Assembly: GCA_963851385.1 (NCBI GenBank)
Contig: CAWKPE010000033.1
Location: 136,515-200,514 of the forward strand
Origin: CAWEFA01 sp963851385
GTDB lineage: Bacteria; Bacteroidota; Bacteroidia; Bacteroidales; DTGW01
DNA length: 64,000 nucleotides
Direction: 5' to 3'
Shown: positions 30,608-39,663 of the stretch, piece after piece
Position numbering within the stretch: position 1 is the stretch's first letter
Layout of the letters: every line of letters starts with the position of its first letter
Position numbers and translations under genes: made by a program
Notes under the pieces: generated by a model
The model's database searches: none
What the model was told of the DNA's origin: nothing
The model's input: only the letters and a program-made list of their open reading frames with translations

Positions 30608-30722
30608 TTAATTATAAATACTTCTTTTTTAAATTAGTGAAATATATTGGTCTGAGTATTCAAATTAAGACTACAAATTGTATCATTTCTAAATGATTCT
30701 TTAAAAAAAAAGAAAATAATAT

Positions 30723-31475
30723 CTAATTATTTTCATATATCTTAACAAGTTTAGTTCTTTTTAATGGTTTTAAAGAAATACTTAAATCATCTGACTCAAA
30801 TAGGTCATTTATTTGTAAAGGTTTTTCTTTTAAAATATAATAGTTCCTATAAATATGCATATCGGCTTTAGCATTTGTATATGCTAATGCTACATATCCA
30901 TCAATATTTTTTTTCCAAATTTCATCAATCATAGTTTCACTTAAATTCAGGCTTTGACCAATAAATAACAATTCTTTATTTAGGTTGTATAAAAAATATA
31001 GTCCGAATTTTCCAATGTTTTCTTTAAAAAACTCAATAAATTCAGAAGAAGTTGCTAAATCAGGTTTAAATGATTCTAAAACATTGTGTTCAGTAATTCT
31101 ATAAAATACAGGATATTTTGAAATATCAATTAAACAATTTTTTTCTTGTTTGCAAACACCTGAACCATTATGACATCCCTTTTTTATTTTATTATTAATA
31201 TCTTCAAGTTCATTGTTGAGTTTTATGTAATCCTCAAAAAGTGGAAGAAAAATAGTTTTTTCTTTTTTCTTTATTTTTTTTATTTCCTCAGCTATTTTAT
31301 TAGTAATACTTACTTTGAAAAAGTTAAAAAAGCAAGAAAATTGCTGTTCCTTTTCGAAAATTTCAATAAATACATATGCAAACATCTTATCATAAGTATC
31401 TTTGCTGATATCAAGTTCCGACACTAAGCCAGCTATATAATCTTTATACTGATATTTATTGTTAAAATTCAGCAT
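30723..31475 (-). CDS. Unknown protein with degenerate GIY-YIG-like C-terminus
   Basis: A soluble-looking protein of 250 residues with no signal peptide. The N-terminal half is helical and Lys-rich, then comes a Cys-containing segment (residues 101-114: C-H-N-G-S-G-V-C then C). From about 158 it reads GLYFLYNLNKELLFIGQS, where GLY (158-160) and FIG (171-173) sit at the spacing of GIY and YIG, and it continues to HIYRNYYILKEKPLQIND, like the E-xxLI-xxxKPxxN end of the GIY-YIG fold. The Arg that normally follows YIG and the metal-binding Glu are not visible, so it would not be an active nuclease. The family call is my inference from pattern only. It is single, on the opposite strand, facing away from the hydrogenase operon. 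Confidence 0.45.
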   Translation of the reverse strand: MLNFNNKYQYKDYIAGLVSELDISKDTYDKMFAYVFIEIFEKEQQFSCFFNFFKVSITNKIAEEIKKIKKKEKTIFLPLFEDYIKLNNELEDINNKIKKGCHNGSGVCKQEKNCLIDISKYPVFYRITEHNVLESFKPDLATSSEFIEFFKENIGKFGLYFLYNLNKELLFIGQSLNLSETMIDEIWKKNIDGYVALAYTNAKADMHIYRNYYILKEKPLQINDLFESDDLSISLKPLKRTKLVKIYENN

Positions 31476-31842
31476 TGAATTTTCTATTAATAATTTTCAA
31501 AACTAAAAATTAATCAATTCAAATATCATTTCCAATATTCCATATCAATTATATTTCACTAAACGTAATTTATATAAAGCACAATTTTTTGTGTTCCTTA
31601 AATAAATTACTGTTTTAAAAAATTCTTGACAATTAGAATATCTATCTTTTTTTGCTGAGAATAATAGTTTTTTAAATTTTAATAAAATCATCATTGTTAT
31701 TTTAATAACAATTAAAAATATTTTTTGTAATTTTGAAAAGTGAAAAATACAATAAAATTTTTATCAAATTATTTTATTAATATTCTTGTTTAGCTAATTA
31801 ATTAATTATTAAACTATTGTAATTGATTGAAGGAGGAGCAAA
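31476..31842. promoter_or_regulatory. Divergent leader between unknown gene and hydrogenase operon
   Basis: AT-rich and without genes. TAATTTTG at 31728-31735 fits the -7 consensus for the hyd operon, but the TTG lies too far away for a confident call. On the other strand CAAAACTA (31498-31505) could be the -7 of the 31475 gene. A strong Shine-Dalgarno sequence AAGGAGG at 31830-31836 lies six bases before the hydC start; this is unusual in Bacteroidota. Confidence 0.4.
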
Positions 31843-32343
31843 ATGTTAACTACTGAAGAAATTTGCAAGGTTAAATCAATGAGTGAAGAGGAAAAATACT
31901 CACTTTTGGAGAAAGTTATTATAGAATATGACCGAAAAGAAAGCAATCTCATTCAAATACTACATATGGCTCAGGCAATATTTGGCTTTTTGCCTGCTGA
32001 AGTTCAAAGATTTATTGCACGTCAAATGGATTTGTCTCTCTCTAAAGTAAATAGCGTTTTGACTTTTTACACTTTCTTCTCAACCAAACCCAAAGGAAAA
32101 TATACAATAAGTGTTTGTTTAGGAACAGCCTGTTATGTAAGGGGTGGAAAAGAAGTTGTTAATAAACTAAAAGACATTTTGGGAATTGAGGTTGGCGCTA
32201 CTACAAAAGATTTAAAATACAGTCTTGAGGTTATGCGTTGTATAGGAGCTTGCGGGCTAGCGCCTGCTATGACCATTAATGGGAAAACTTTTAAACAGGT
32301 CAACCCTAATAAATTGCAGGGAATAATTAGTAAATATAAATAA
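31843..32343 (+). CDS. hydC: NuoE-like subunit of [FeFe]-hydrogenase (HydC)
   Basis: A cytosolic thioredoxin-like [2Fe-2S] subunit of 166 residues, the usual NuoE/HydC length. Seen: N-terminal helical bundle (LIQILHMAQAIFGFLP), FYTFFSTKPKGKYTI, then the four cysteines as CLGTAC and CIGAC (C-x4-C and C-x3-C). Family knowledge: HydC shuttles electrons between the flavin subunit HydB and partners in a trimeric, often electron-bifurcating hydrogenase that uses NADH and reduced ferredoxin together. It is first in the operon hydC-hydB-hydA and has a strong Shine-Dalgarno sequence, AAGGAGG, directly before its ATG. Confidence 0.93.
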   Translation: MLTTEEICKVKSMSEEEKYSLLEKVIIEYDRKESNLIQILHMAQAIFGFLPAEVQRFIARQMDLSLSKVNSVLTFYTFFSTKPKGKYTISVCLGTACYVRGGKEVVNKLKDILGIEVGATTKDLKYSLEVMRCIGACGLAPAMTINGKTFKQVNPNKLQGIISKYK

Positions 32344-32397
32344 GTATTAAACGTGCTATTAGCTTTTAGTTATTGGCTATTGGTAAAAAAAATCAGA

Positions 32398-35300
32398 ATG
32401 AAAATTAAATCTATTCAGGAGCTGGAGAAAATAAAGAGTGATTTCTTAAAACTGGAAAAAAAACATAAATATACTGCTCATATATGCTATGGTGCCGGCT
32501 GCGTATCATCTGAGTGTGCTGACGTGAAGGAAGCTTTTGTTAAAGCACTGGAGGATGAAAAACTTTCCAAAGACGTCAGAATTAATTTGACCGGATGTAT
32601 GGGAGCCTGTACTCTTGGCCCCACAATTATAATAAATCCTGATGGTGTACTGTATTGTAATGTTACACCTGAAATTGCCGGTACAATTGTAAAAAAGCAT
32701 TTAAAAGAAGGAACTATCGTTGAGAAATATTGCTATTTAAATAAAAATGACAACAAAGTAATTCCTCAAATCAAGGAAATAGATTTCTTTAAGCGTCAAC
32801 AAAAAATAGTATTGAAACGATGTGGTATAATTGATTATTCATCTTTGGATGAATATATCGCTCATGATGGTTATTTGGCACTTGGAAAATCATTAAAAGA
32901 AATGACTCCTGAAACTGTAATTGATGAGATAAAGAAATCTGGGTTAAGGGGACGTGGAGGTGGAGGATTTCCTACCGGGATCAAATGGGAAGCTGCGAAT
33001 AAAGCTGTAAGTGATCAAAAATATATTATTTGTAATGCCGATGAAGGTGATCCAGGTGCCTTCATGGATCGAAGCTTACTTGAAGGCGATGCACATTCTG
33101 TAATTGAAGGTATGGCTATTGGAGGTTATGCAATAGGTGCATCTAAAGGAGTAGTTTATATCAGAGCTGAATATCCTCTTGCTGTTGAGCGTTTAAATAT
33201 GGCAATTGAACAAGCCAGAGAAAGAGGATTACTTGGCGAAAAAATATTTGGTTACAATTTTAATTTCGATATTGAAATCCGTATTGGCGCAGGTGCATTT
33301 GTTTGCGGTGAAGAGACTGCTTTAATGGCATCAGTGGAAGGTAAACGTGGGGAACCAAGACAAAAACCCCCCTACCCTGTACAAAGTGGTTTATATGGTA
33401 AACCTACAATTATCAATAATGTCGAAACATTTGGAAACATTTCAGCAATTATTTTAAAAGGTTCAGCATGGTTCGCATCCATTGGGACAGAAAAGAGCAA
33501 AGGGACTAAAGTTTTTGCACTTGCTGGTGATATCCAAAATAAAGGCCTTATTGAGGTACCAATGGGTATCACATTAGGTGAAATTATATTTGATGTTGGT
33601 GGCGGTATACCTCGAAACAAAGCGTTCAAAGTTGCACAAACTGGTGGCCCTTCTGGAGGTTGCTTAACCAGTGAGCACCTTAATACAAAAATTGATTATG
33701 ACTCGCTCATTCAGCATGGTGCAATTATGGGATCCGGTGGTCTTATCAGTGCCGATGAAGATACTTGTATGGTAGATATGGCAAGATTCTTCATGGATTT
33801 TATCCAGGAAGAATCTTGCGGAAAGTGTATCCCTTGCAGACTCGGTACTAAACGTATGCTTGAAATTCTTGAACGAATTACTAAAGGTGAAGGAAAAGAA
33901 GGTGATGTTGAAACTCTTATTGAACTGGGGACTTCAATAAATGAATCTGCAATTTGTGGGCTGGGTCAAACTGCTCCAAATCCTATTTTGAGTAGCATCA
34001 AACATTTCAGACATGAATATGATGAGCATATTAGATATAAACATTGCAGGGCCGGAGTTTGTAAAGATTTATTTTTATCCCCCTGTCAGAATGCATGTCC
34101 TGCCGGAGTTAATGTGCCAGGTTATATTGCGCTTGTATCTACTGGAAGAATAAAAGATGCATACGACCTTATCCGAAAAGAAAATCCCTTTCCTTCAGTT
34201 TGCGGTCGCGTATGCACGCATCCCTGTGAAAGCAAATGCCGAAGAGCGCAATTGGACGAACCAATTGCAATTGCCGACTTAAAAAGATACATCGCAGATA
34301 CAGTTTTAAATTCCGGTGAACCGTTTGAAGATTTGAAATTTCCAAAAAAAGGAAAATCGGTTGGTATTATTGGTGCCGGACCTTCAGGTTTAACTAGTGG
34401 TTATTATCTTGCACGTTTAGGATATGACGTAGATATTTATGAGGAAAAATCAGTAGCAGGAGGTATACTTGCTTATGGCATTCCTGAATATCGCCTGCCA
34501 AAAGCTGAACTAGAAAAAGAAATTGATTCTATCAAACAAGTTGGAATCAATATCATCACAAACAATAAAATTGGTGTTGATACTAGTTTTGATGAATTGA
34601 AGAAAAAATATGATGCAATTTATATTGCGACTGGTACTCAACTATCAAGAAAAATAGGTATTGAAGGTGAAGAAATGAAAGGTGTATATCATGGCCTAGA
34701 TTTTCTTCGCGACATTAATCTTAATAAAGAAGTTAGTGTTAAAGGTATTGTTGCTGTTATTGGCGGAGGCAATACTGCCATTGATGCTGCCAGAGCTGCA
34801 ATCAGGAAAGGTGCTAAAGAAGTTCATATTCTTTATCGCAGGACCATGGACGATATGCCTGCTGATAAAAGAGAAATAATTGATGCGCTGGATGAAGGAG
34901 TAATTCTTCATGAACTGGTTGCCCCGGTTAGGTTTTTGGGTAATGGTTCTATCAATAAAATTGAATGCATTAAAATGGAGCTTAGCAAATTTGGTTCTGA
35001 TGGTCGTCGTACTCCAAAGAAGATTGAAGGCTCTAATTTCTTCCTGGATATAGATATGGCAATTCCAGCTGTAAGCCAATATTCGGATTTGCCTTTCGTC
35101 AAAAAAGAAGAAGTTGAGATTACTGAATGGGGCACGTTTGTAATTGATTCATATACGCAAATGACTTCGCAAAAAGGTGTATTTGCAGGTGGTGATGTAG
35201 CTCGTGGTTCAGATGTTGTTATAACTGCAATTGCAGATGGTAAAAATGCAGCCCGCTCAATTGACAAATTTCTTGGTGGAAGTGGTGAATTAAATACAGG

Positions 35301-35484
35301 TAAGCCAATTGAAATTCCTGTTCCAAATGCAGATGAATCTGATGCAATAGAACACGAAAGATTTTCAATGAAATATCTTGATCCTGAAAAGCGCAGACAC
35401 AATTTCGATGAAGTTTCCCAAGGCTTTCATAAACTTAATGCTATTGCTGAATCCATGCGATGCCTGCAGTGTTCAAGAAGATGA
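32398..35484 (+). CDS. hydB: HydB flavin subunit fused to a GltD/NfnB-like oxidoreductase
   Basis: About 1028 residues. Start: ATG 32398 (MKIKSIQELEKIK) is preferred; an in-frame GTG at 32353 gives an atypical hydrophobic leader. Order: a thioredoxin-like [2Fe-2S] domain (CYGAGC and CMGAC), the NuoF FMN/NADH part (GRGGGGFPTGIKWE, NADEGDPGAFMDR), a [4Fe-4S] site (ESCGKCIPCR), then in the C-terminal third a GltD-type part: Fe-S cysteines (CQNACPAG, CGRVCTHPCESKC), FAD motif GAGPSG, NAD(P) motif VIGGGNTAIDAA and an FAD end GGDVARGSD, with a terminal CLQC. HydB of Thermotoga has about 626 residues, so the GltD-like part is an addition replacing the normal ferredoxin-like end. Inference: it may couple the hydrogenase to NADP(H), as NfnB does. 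Confidence 0.92.
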   Translation: MKIKSIQELEKIKSDFLKLEKKHKYTAHICYGAGCVSSECADVKEAFVKALEDEKLSKDVRINLTGCMGACTLGPTIIINPDGVLYCNVTPEIAGTIVKKHLKEGTIVEKYCYLNKNDNKVIPQIKEIDFFKRQQKIVLKRCGIIDYSSLDEYIAHDGYLALGKSLKEMTPETVIDEIKKSGLRGRGGGGFPTGIKWEAANKAVSDQKYIICNADEGDPGAFMDRSLLEGDAHSVIEGMAIGGYAIGASKGVVYIRAEYPLAVERLNMAIEQARERGLLGEKIFGYNFNFDIEIRIGAGAFVCGEETALMASVEGKRGEPRQKPPYPVQSGLYGKPTIINNVETFGNISAIILKGSAWFASIGTEKSKGTKVFALAGDIQNKGLIEVPMGITLGEIIFDVGGGIPRNKAFKVAQTGGPSGGCLTSEHLNTKIDYDSLIQHGAIMGSGGLISADEDTCMVDMARFFMDFIQEESCGKCIPCRLGTKRMLEILERITKGEGKEGDVETLIELGTSINESAICGLGQTAPNPILSSIKHFRHEYDEHIRYKHCRAGVCKDLFLSPCQNACPAGVNVPGYIALVSTGRIKDAYDLIRKENPFPSVCGRVCTHPCESKCRRAQLDEPIAIADLKRYIADTVLNSGEPFEDLKFPKKGKSVGIIGAGPSGLTSGYYLARLGYDVDIYEEKSVAGGILAYGIPEYRLPKAELEKEIDSIKQVGINIITNNKIGVDTSFDELKKKYDAIYIATGTQLSRKIGIEGEEMKGVYHGLDFLRDINLNKEVSVKGIVAVIGGGNTAIDAARAAIRKGAKEVHILYRRTMDDMPADKREIIDALDEGVILHELVAPVRFLGNGSINKIECIKMELSKFGSDGRRTPKKIEGSNFFLDIDMAIPAVSQYSDLPFVKKEEVEITEWGTFVIDSYTQMTSQKGVFAGGDVARGSDVVITAIADGKNAARSIDKFLGGSGELNTGKPIEIPVPNADESDAIEHERFSMKYLDPEKRRHNFDEVSQGFHKLNAIAESMRCLQCSRR

Positions 35485-35589
35485 TTGAAAATTTGAAAAT
35501 TTGAAAATTCTATTATAAAGAATTAAATTATGTTTTTGATTTTTTTGGAATATAAAAGAGGATAAAATGTTCAGAGTGGAGGAAAAATT

Positions 35590-37368
35590 ATGCAAGTAAA
35601 TCTTAAGATCAATAATAAAAACATTCAGGCAGAAGAAGGTGCTACCATTTTTGAAGCTGCAAAACAGAATAATATTCTTATTCCTCACTTCTGTTACATG
35701 GAAAATGTGCATCAGATTGGTTCATGCAGAGTATGCGTGGTTGAAGTTGCAGGTGCAAAATCATTACAGGCATCATGCGTTACACATGTGAGAGAAGGAA
35801 TGGTAATTCAAACCAATTCTGAAAAGGTCAGAAAAGTTCGTAAGGTAATTTATGAACTTATGCTTTCCGATCATCCGAAAAATTGCCTAGGTTGTAACCG
35901 AAATCAAAATTGCGAGCTCCAGAAACTTGGTGAATTAATCCAAGTCGAAGAGTTCAAATTTGAAGGAGAAAGATCGAAAGATTTTATAGATAGTTCCAGT
36001 CCTTCTATTGTCCGGGACAGTTCGAAATGTATCCTTTGCAGGCGATGTGTCACTATTTGTAATGAAATACAAGGTGTGGGTGTTCTTAATCCTCAACTTA
36101 GAGGATTCGATACTTTTATCGGCCCATCCCAAAATCTTCTATTAAGTGAATCTGTTTGTGCAAACTGCGGACAATGTGTTTTGGTTTGCCCGGTTGGTGC
36201 ATTAAAAGAACAGGATTCAACTGTTAAAGTTTGGGAAGCTTTACTCAATAAATCAAAAACCGTAATTGTACAAACAGCTCCGGCAATAAGAGCAGCATTG
36301 GGTGAAGAATTTGGCTTTGAACCTGGAACATTGGTTTCGGGTAAAATGGCTGCTGCTTTGCGCGAGATGGGATTTAATTATGTTTTTGATACCAACTTTG
36401 CAGCTGACCTTACGATTATGGAAGAAGGTTCTGAGTTTATTGAAAGAGTAAAAGAAGCCTTTACTTCAAAGAAAAATGAAGTGAAACTGCCAATGATAAC
36501 AAGCTGCAGTCCCGGTTGGATTAAGTATGTTGAACATCATTATCCTGACCAATTGGATAATCTTTCAAGTTGCAAATCACCTCACATGATGCTGGGTGCA
36601 ATTTCAAAATCGTACTTTGCGAAATTAATTGATGTTGATCCAAAAGATATTTATGTAGTTTCAATAATGCCATGTACTGCCAAGAAATTTGAAATAACAC
36701 GCCCGGAAATGCAAAACAACGGATTCTCAAATGTTGACGCAGTGCTCACTACGAGGGAACTTGCGCATATGATTAAAGATGCCGGTATAGATTTCAAAAA
36801 TTTATCTGATGGAAAATTTGACAACCCGCTTGGATTATCTTCCGGTGCTGCAGATATTTTTGGTGCAACCGGCGGTGTTATGGAAGCTGCAATTCGCACA
36901 ATATATGAAATTATAACCGGTCGCGAATTGCCATTTGACCAATTGCATGTTAAACCTTTAGTTGGTTTGCAAAGAATTAAAACTGCCGATTTGCTCATTG
37001 AAAATCCAAAAAAAGAATTCAAGTACCTTGAGGGAGTCACAGTAAAAGTAGCTGTCACGAGTGGACTTAAAGGCGCTTCAATACTACTCGAAGAAATTAA
37101 AGAAAGAAAAAGTCCATATCACTTTATTGAAGTTATGGGTTGCCCCGGAGGTTGTATAAGTGGAGGCGGACAACCACGGCCTGTCAATGACGAAATACGT
37201 TTAAAACGCCTGCAGGCTATTTATCGGGAAGATGAAGGCAAGCAATTACGTAAATCTCATGAAAATAAAGACATTCAAAAACTTTATACTGAATTCCTCG
37301 GCCACCCACTGGGACATTTATCGCACGAATTACTTCATACAAAATATACAAAAAGAGGAAAGGATTAG
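35590..37368 (+). CDS. hydA: [FeFe]-hydrogenase catalytic subunit (HydA)
   Basis: The H2-producing or H2-oxidising subunit, 592 residues, similar in length to CpI (574). Seen: N-terminal [2Fe-2S] (CRVCVVEV), the His-Cys cluster (HPKNCLGCNRNQNC), two [4Fe-4S] sites (CILCRRCVTIC, CANCGQCVLVC), and H-cluster motifs L1 TSCSPGW (Cys306), L2 MPCTAKKFE, L3 EVMGCPGGCISGGGQP. In CpI the residue after the first L1 Cys is a Cys that relays protons; here it is Ser307. The C-terminal small-subunit domain (QAIYREDEG to LHTKYT) is present, and the extra C-terminal [2Fe-2S] domain of Thermotoga HydA is absent. A good Shine-Dalgarno (TGGAGG) precedes the ATG. Maturation genes hydEFG are not in the window. Confidence 0.95.
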   Translation: MQVNLKINNKNIQAEEGATIFEAAKQNNILIPHFCYMENVHQIGSCRVCVVEVAGAKSLQASCVTHVREGMVIQTNSEKVRKVRKVIYELMLSDHPKNCLGCNRNQNCELQKLGELIQVEEFKFEGERSKDFIDSSSPSIVRDSSKCILCRRCVTICNEIQGVGVLNPQLRGFDTFIGPSQNLLLSESVCANCGQCVLVCPVGALKEQDSTVKVWEALLNKSKTVIVQTAPAIRAALGEEFGFEPGTLVSGKMAAALREMGFNYVFDTNFAADLTIMEEGSEFIERVKEAFTSKKNEVKLPMITSCSPGWIKYVEHHYPDQLDNLSSCKSPHMMLGAISKSYFAKLIDVDPKDIYVVSIMPCTAKKFEITRPEMQNNGFSNVDAVLTTRELAHMIKDAGIDFKNLSDGKFDNPLGLSSGAADIFGATGGVMEAAIRTIYEIITGRELPFDQLHVKPLVGLQRIKTADLLIENPKKEFKYLEGVTVKVAVTSGLKGASILLEEIKERKSPYHFIEVMGCPGGCISGGGQPRPVNDEIRLKRLQAIYREDEGKQLRKSHENKDIQKLYTEFLGHPLGHLSHELLHTKYTKRGKD

Positions 37369-37381
37369 TTATGCTTTATAT

Positions 37382-37414
37382 AAACCTGTCAGGTTTCAAA
37401 AACCTGACAGGTTT
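37382..37414. terminator. Bidirectional hairpin terminator (perfect palindrome)
   Basis: AAACCTGTCAGGTTT (37382-37396) pairs with its complement (37400-37414) with a 3-base loop. It lies between the convergent hydA and DUF362 genes. The same type of sequence, with changes, occurs at 63070-63093, so it belongs to a dispersed family. Confidence 0.7.
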
Positions 37415-37417
37415 ATA

Positions 37418-39412
37418 CTATTTTATAACCTGGAATCTTACAGATGAACTAGAATTATTATTCTTATTAAATACAGTCAATCTGCAAAAATAAACTCCGG
37501 TTTCAAGCCTGTACTGAGAAACACTCAGCTTAACTTTTTGATCCCCTCCACTTTGAATAGAGTTACTTAAAACAGCAATTGTTTGTCCGTTTAAATTGCA
37601 TATTTCAACTTTGACATTTGAAGTTGTTTTCAGGTTATACTGGACAGTAGCATTCCCTCTTACAGGATTTGGAAATACTTTTAATGATGAGTTTACTGTG
37701 GATAATTTGTTTATTTCGTCAAAAGTATCAAATATCTTTATCAAATTTATTCCATTCCCGGTGCCTAAATTTCCTGAATATTCTTTATCTGTAGCATTAT
37801 TCCAATGTTCATGAACACCAAGACTTTTAATTCCTGTTCCACTATTATCAGGATCATAGGTTATACCAGTGGGCCAGTTTGCTGAACTGGCTGCCTGATG
37901 AAGGTAGTCGTCAACACCAGCCATATTCGGGTAATCAAATCTGCGATTCGAGCCAAATGAAGCTGTTCCGGGATGATTAGCAGTTGTAAACTCAGTTCTT
38001 AAAAAATCATAACAAACAGACTCAAGCGCCACCTGATCCTGAGAAACAAATATAGAATTAGGCCAATCATTATTAAATGGTGCTGTTACCCATTTAACAG
38101 GCACACCTTCTCCTCCAGCATTACCGCCAAAAAGTCCGTCTATGAAAAAAAGCATTGTGTTACCACCAAGTTTTGAAGAGCCCATCAAATCAACCTGAAC
38201 CCTATATTCCTTGTATGCTGACCTTAAAACAGTTCCAAGACCATCCGGATCAATAAGTCCATCGTGCAAATGACTGGCGCCACCGCGAGTATTAGAACCA
38301 AAATGATTCTTTGCACACAGACTTATTCCTGCAACCTCGTGACCCTTTAAACATGCCATATTTATAATATAACTTGCATTTACCATTTCAGTATATAAAT
38401 ATTCATTTACAGCACCAGACATAACCGAGCCCTTATCAGAATAAGTTATACTTGGACTACTTGAAGCAGTGAGTACATCCCGATTATTGCCATCTGTCCT
38501 ATCGTAATATGATATATTAGGATACTTAGCATACCATACATCATAACAATGCTTGAGAATATGGGCGACAGGGTCCCCGATAGCAATATCCTCCTGCTTA
38601 ACGCCATATACATCTATCAATTGTTTAAGAATTGAAAGTACTGGTTGCGGTGCTGTTTCAGCTATATAATAGGGATAATCATCACTTATAATTTCTGCAT
38701 AATTAGCATCAGATTTCCAACCTGCTGCTCCATTATTAATTTTTATAAATATTTTTTCACCATCTGTATGAGTAATGCGTCCCCTGCCTTTTTTTACGTT
38801 GAGATAAACGAATAACGAATCCCACGCACTCTTTATATCTGCTGCACCTGTAATGTTTATGATTGCATTGTTTACCATGCTGTCCACTACAGATTGGTTT
38901 GTATTCCACTTTTCAAAATACCCATCACCTTCCTGATTTGTACAGTTAATATCAGTAGCATTATTGTTCCATACCCAAACTACAGCTCCTTTTTTTATAC
39001 CTTGTGGTGTTCCCATTGGATTATTTGCACCGTCAGGAGGAGTAAATGTGCTAAATTGAGTTGCAGCAGATGAAGATTCTGAATTGTGAGAGAAAAATAT
39101 AAACACTAGAGAAACAAATAAAATCAGGCAAATAAATGCAGTAAGAAATTTCATTTTGAATAAGTTTTCTTTTGCCTTTTTTAATGAAATAAAACTTGCC
39201 GATAATGTTATGAGGTAAACTATTAATCCGGACATAAAAGGAAATGCTGCCTTCATACAAGGATAATTGACTCTTGAGGGTTTCGGTATTACTCTGATTA
39301 AAAACCAAAATGTAGAAGCTATTCCAATAATTATAAAAATCAACCTGCCTGGAATCTTTAAACTTCCTAATTTTCTCTTTAATTCTACAAGTGTTTTTGA
39401 ATAATGATTCAT
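37418..39412 (-). CDS. DUF362-domain protein with N-terminal membrane helices and a T9SS type A tail
   Basis: A 664-residue protein. Seen: three N-terminal hydrophobic helices (RLIFIIIGIASTFWFLI; MSGLIVYLITLSASFI; FLTAFICLILFVSLVFIFF), a body with the DUF362 pattern (KIFIKINNGAAGWKSDANYA, INMACLKGHEVAGISLCAKNHFG, VSQDQVALESVCYDF), and a C-terminal Por_Secre_tail module (VFPNPVRGNATVQYNL, ICNLNGQTIAVLS, GVYFCRLTVF). Family knowledge: type A tails direct T9SS secretion of proteins that first pass the Sec system with a cleavable signal. A three-helix N-terminus is therefore odd; either a later start is used or the helices hold it in the inner membrane. DUF362 is often linked to Fe-S proteins but no ferredoxin cysteine cluster is seen here. 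It converges with hydA. Function unknown. Confidence 0.8.
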   Translation of the reverse strand: MNHYSKTLVELKRKLGSLKIPGRLIFIIIGIASTFWFLIRVIPKPSRVNYPCMKAAFPFMSGLIVYLITLSASFISLKKAKENLFKMKFLTAFICLILFVSLVFIFFSHNSESSSAATQFSTFTPPDGANNPMGTPQGIKKGAVVWVWNNNATDINCTNQEGDGYFEKWNTNQSVVDSMVNNAIINITGAADIKSAWDSLFVYLNVKKGRGRITHTDGEKIFIKINNGAAGWKSDANYAEIISDDYPYYIAETAPQPVLSILKQLIDVYGVKQEDIAIGDPVAHILKHCYDVWYAKYPNISYYDRTDGNNRDVLTASSSPSITYSDKGSVMSGAVNEYLYTEMVNASYIINMACLKGHEVAGISLCAKNHFGSNTRGGASHLHDGLIDPDGLGTVLRSAYKEYRVQVDLMGSSKLGGNTMLFFIDGLFGGNAGGEGVPVKWVTAPFNNDWPNSIFVSQDQVALESVCYDFLRTEFTTANHPGTASFGSNRRFDYPNMAGVDDYLHQAASSANWPTGITYDPDNSGTGIKSLGVHEHWNNATDKEYSGNLGTGNGINLIKIFDTFDEINKLSTVNSSLKVFPNPVRGNATVQYNLKTTSNVKVEICNLNGQTIAVLSNSIQSGGDQKVKLSVSQYRLETGVYFCRLTVFNKNNNSSSSVRFQVIK

Positions 39413-39663
39413 TTTATTTCTTTATTTTAATAACAATTAATTAATGTTCAGCAAATAAAGTATTTAATTTAAAATTGTCTTTATGCTCCTATTTATCTAT
39501 TTATTGTCGAAATTACAATTACAATTTCAGAAATGCGAGATATTTTAAACTAATTTTATATTATGAATAATGATAAATAAATTATTCAAATTTATTTATC
39601 CAGACCGCTGAGTTTAAATCGTACATTAAAATATAATTGCGCTTCAATAATTTTAAGTTTAAA

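Noticed and set aside
31170..31427. Plus-strand frame of 85 codons inside the gene at 30723-31475
   Set aside because: Phe/Lys-rich shadow of the minus-strand gene with no start signal or family likeness.
32353..32397. GTG start of HydB at 32353
   Set aside because: It would add a hydrophobic leader to a cytosolic enzyme; ATG 32398 gives the normal N-terminus.
35590..37368. Sensory-type [FeFe]-hydrogenase
   Set aside because: No PAS or other sensory end is present and the gene lies in a complete hydC-hydB-hydA operon, so a catalytic role is far likelier.
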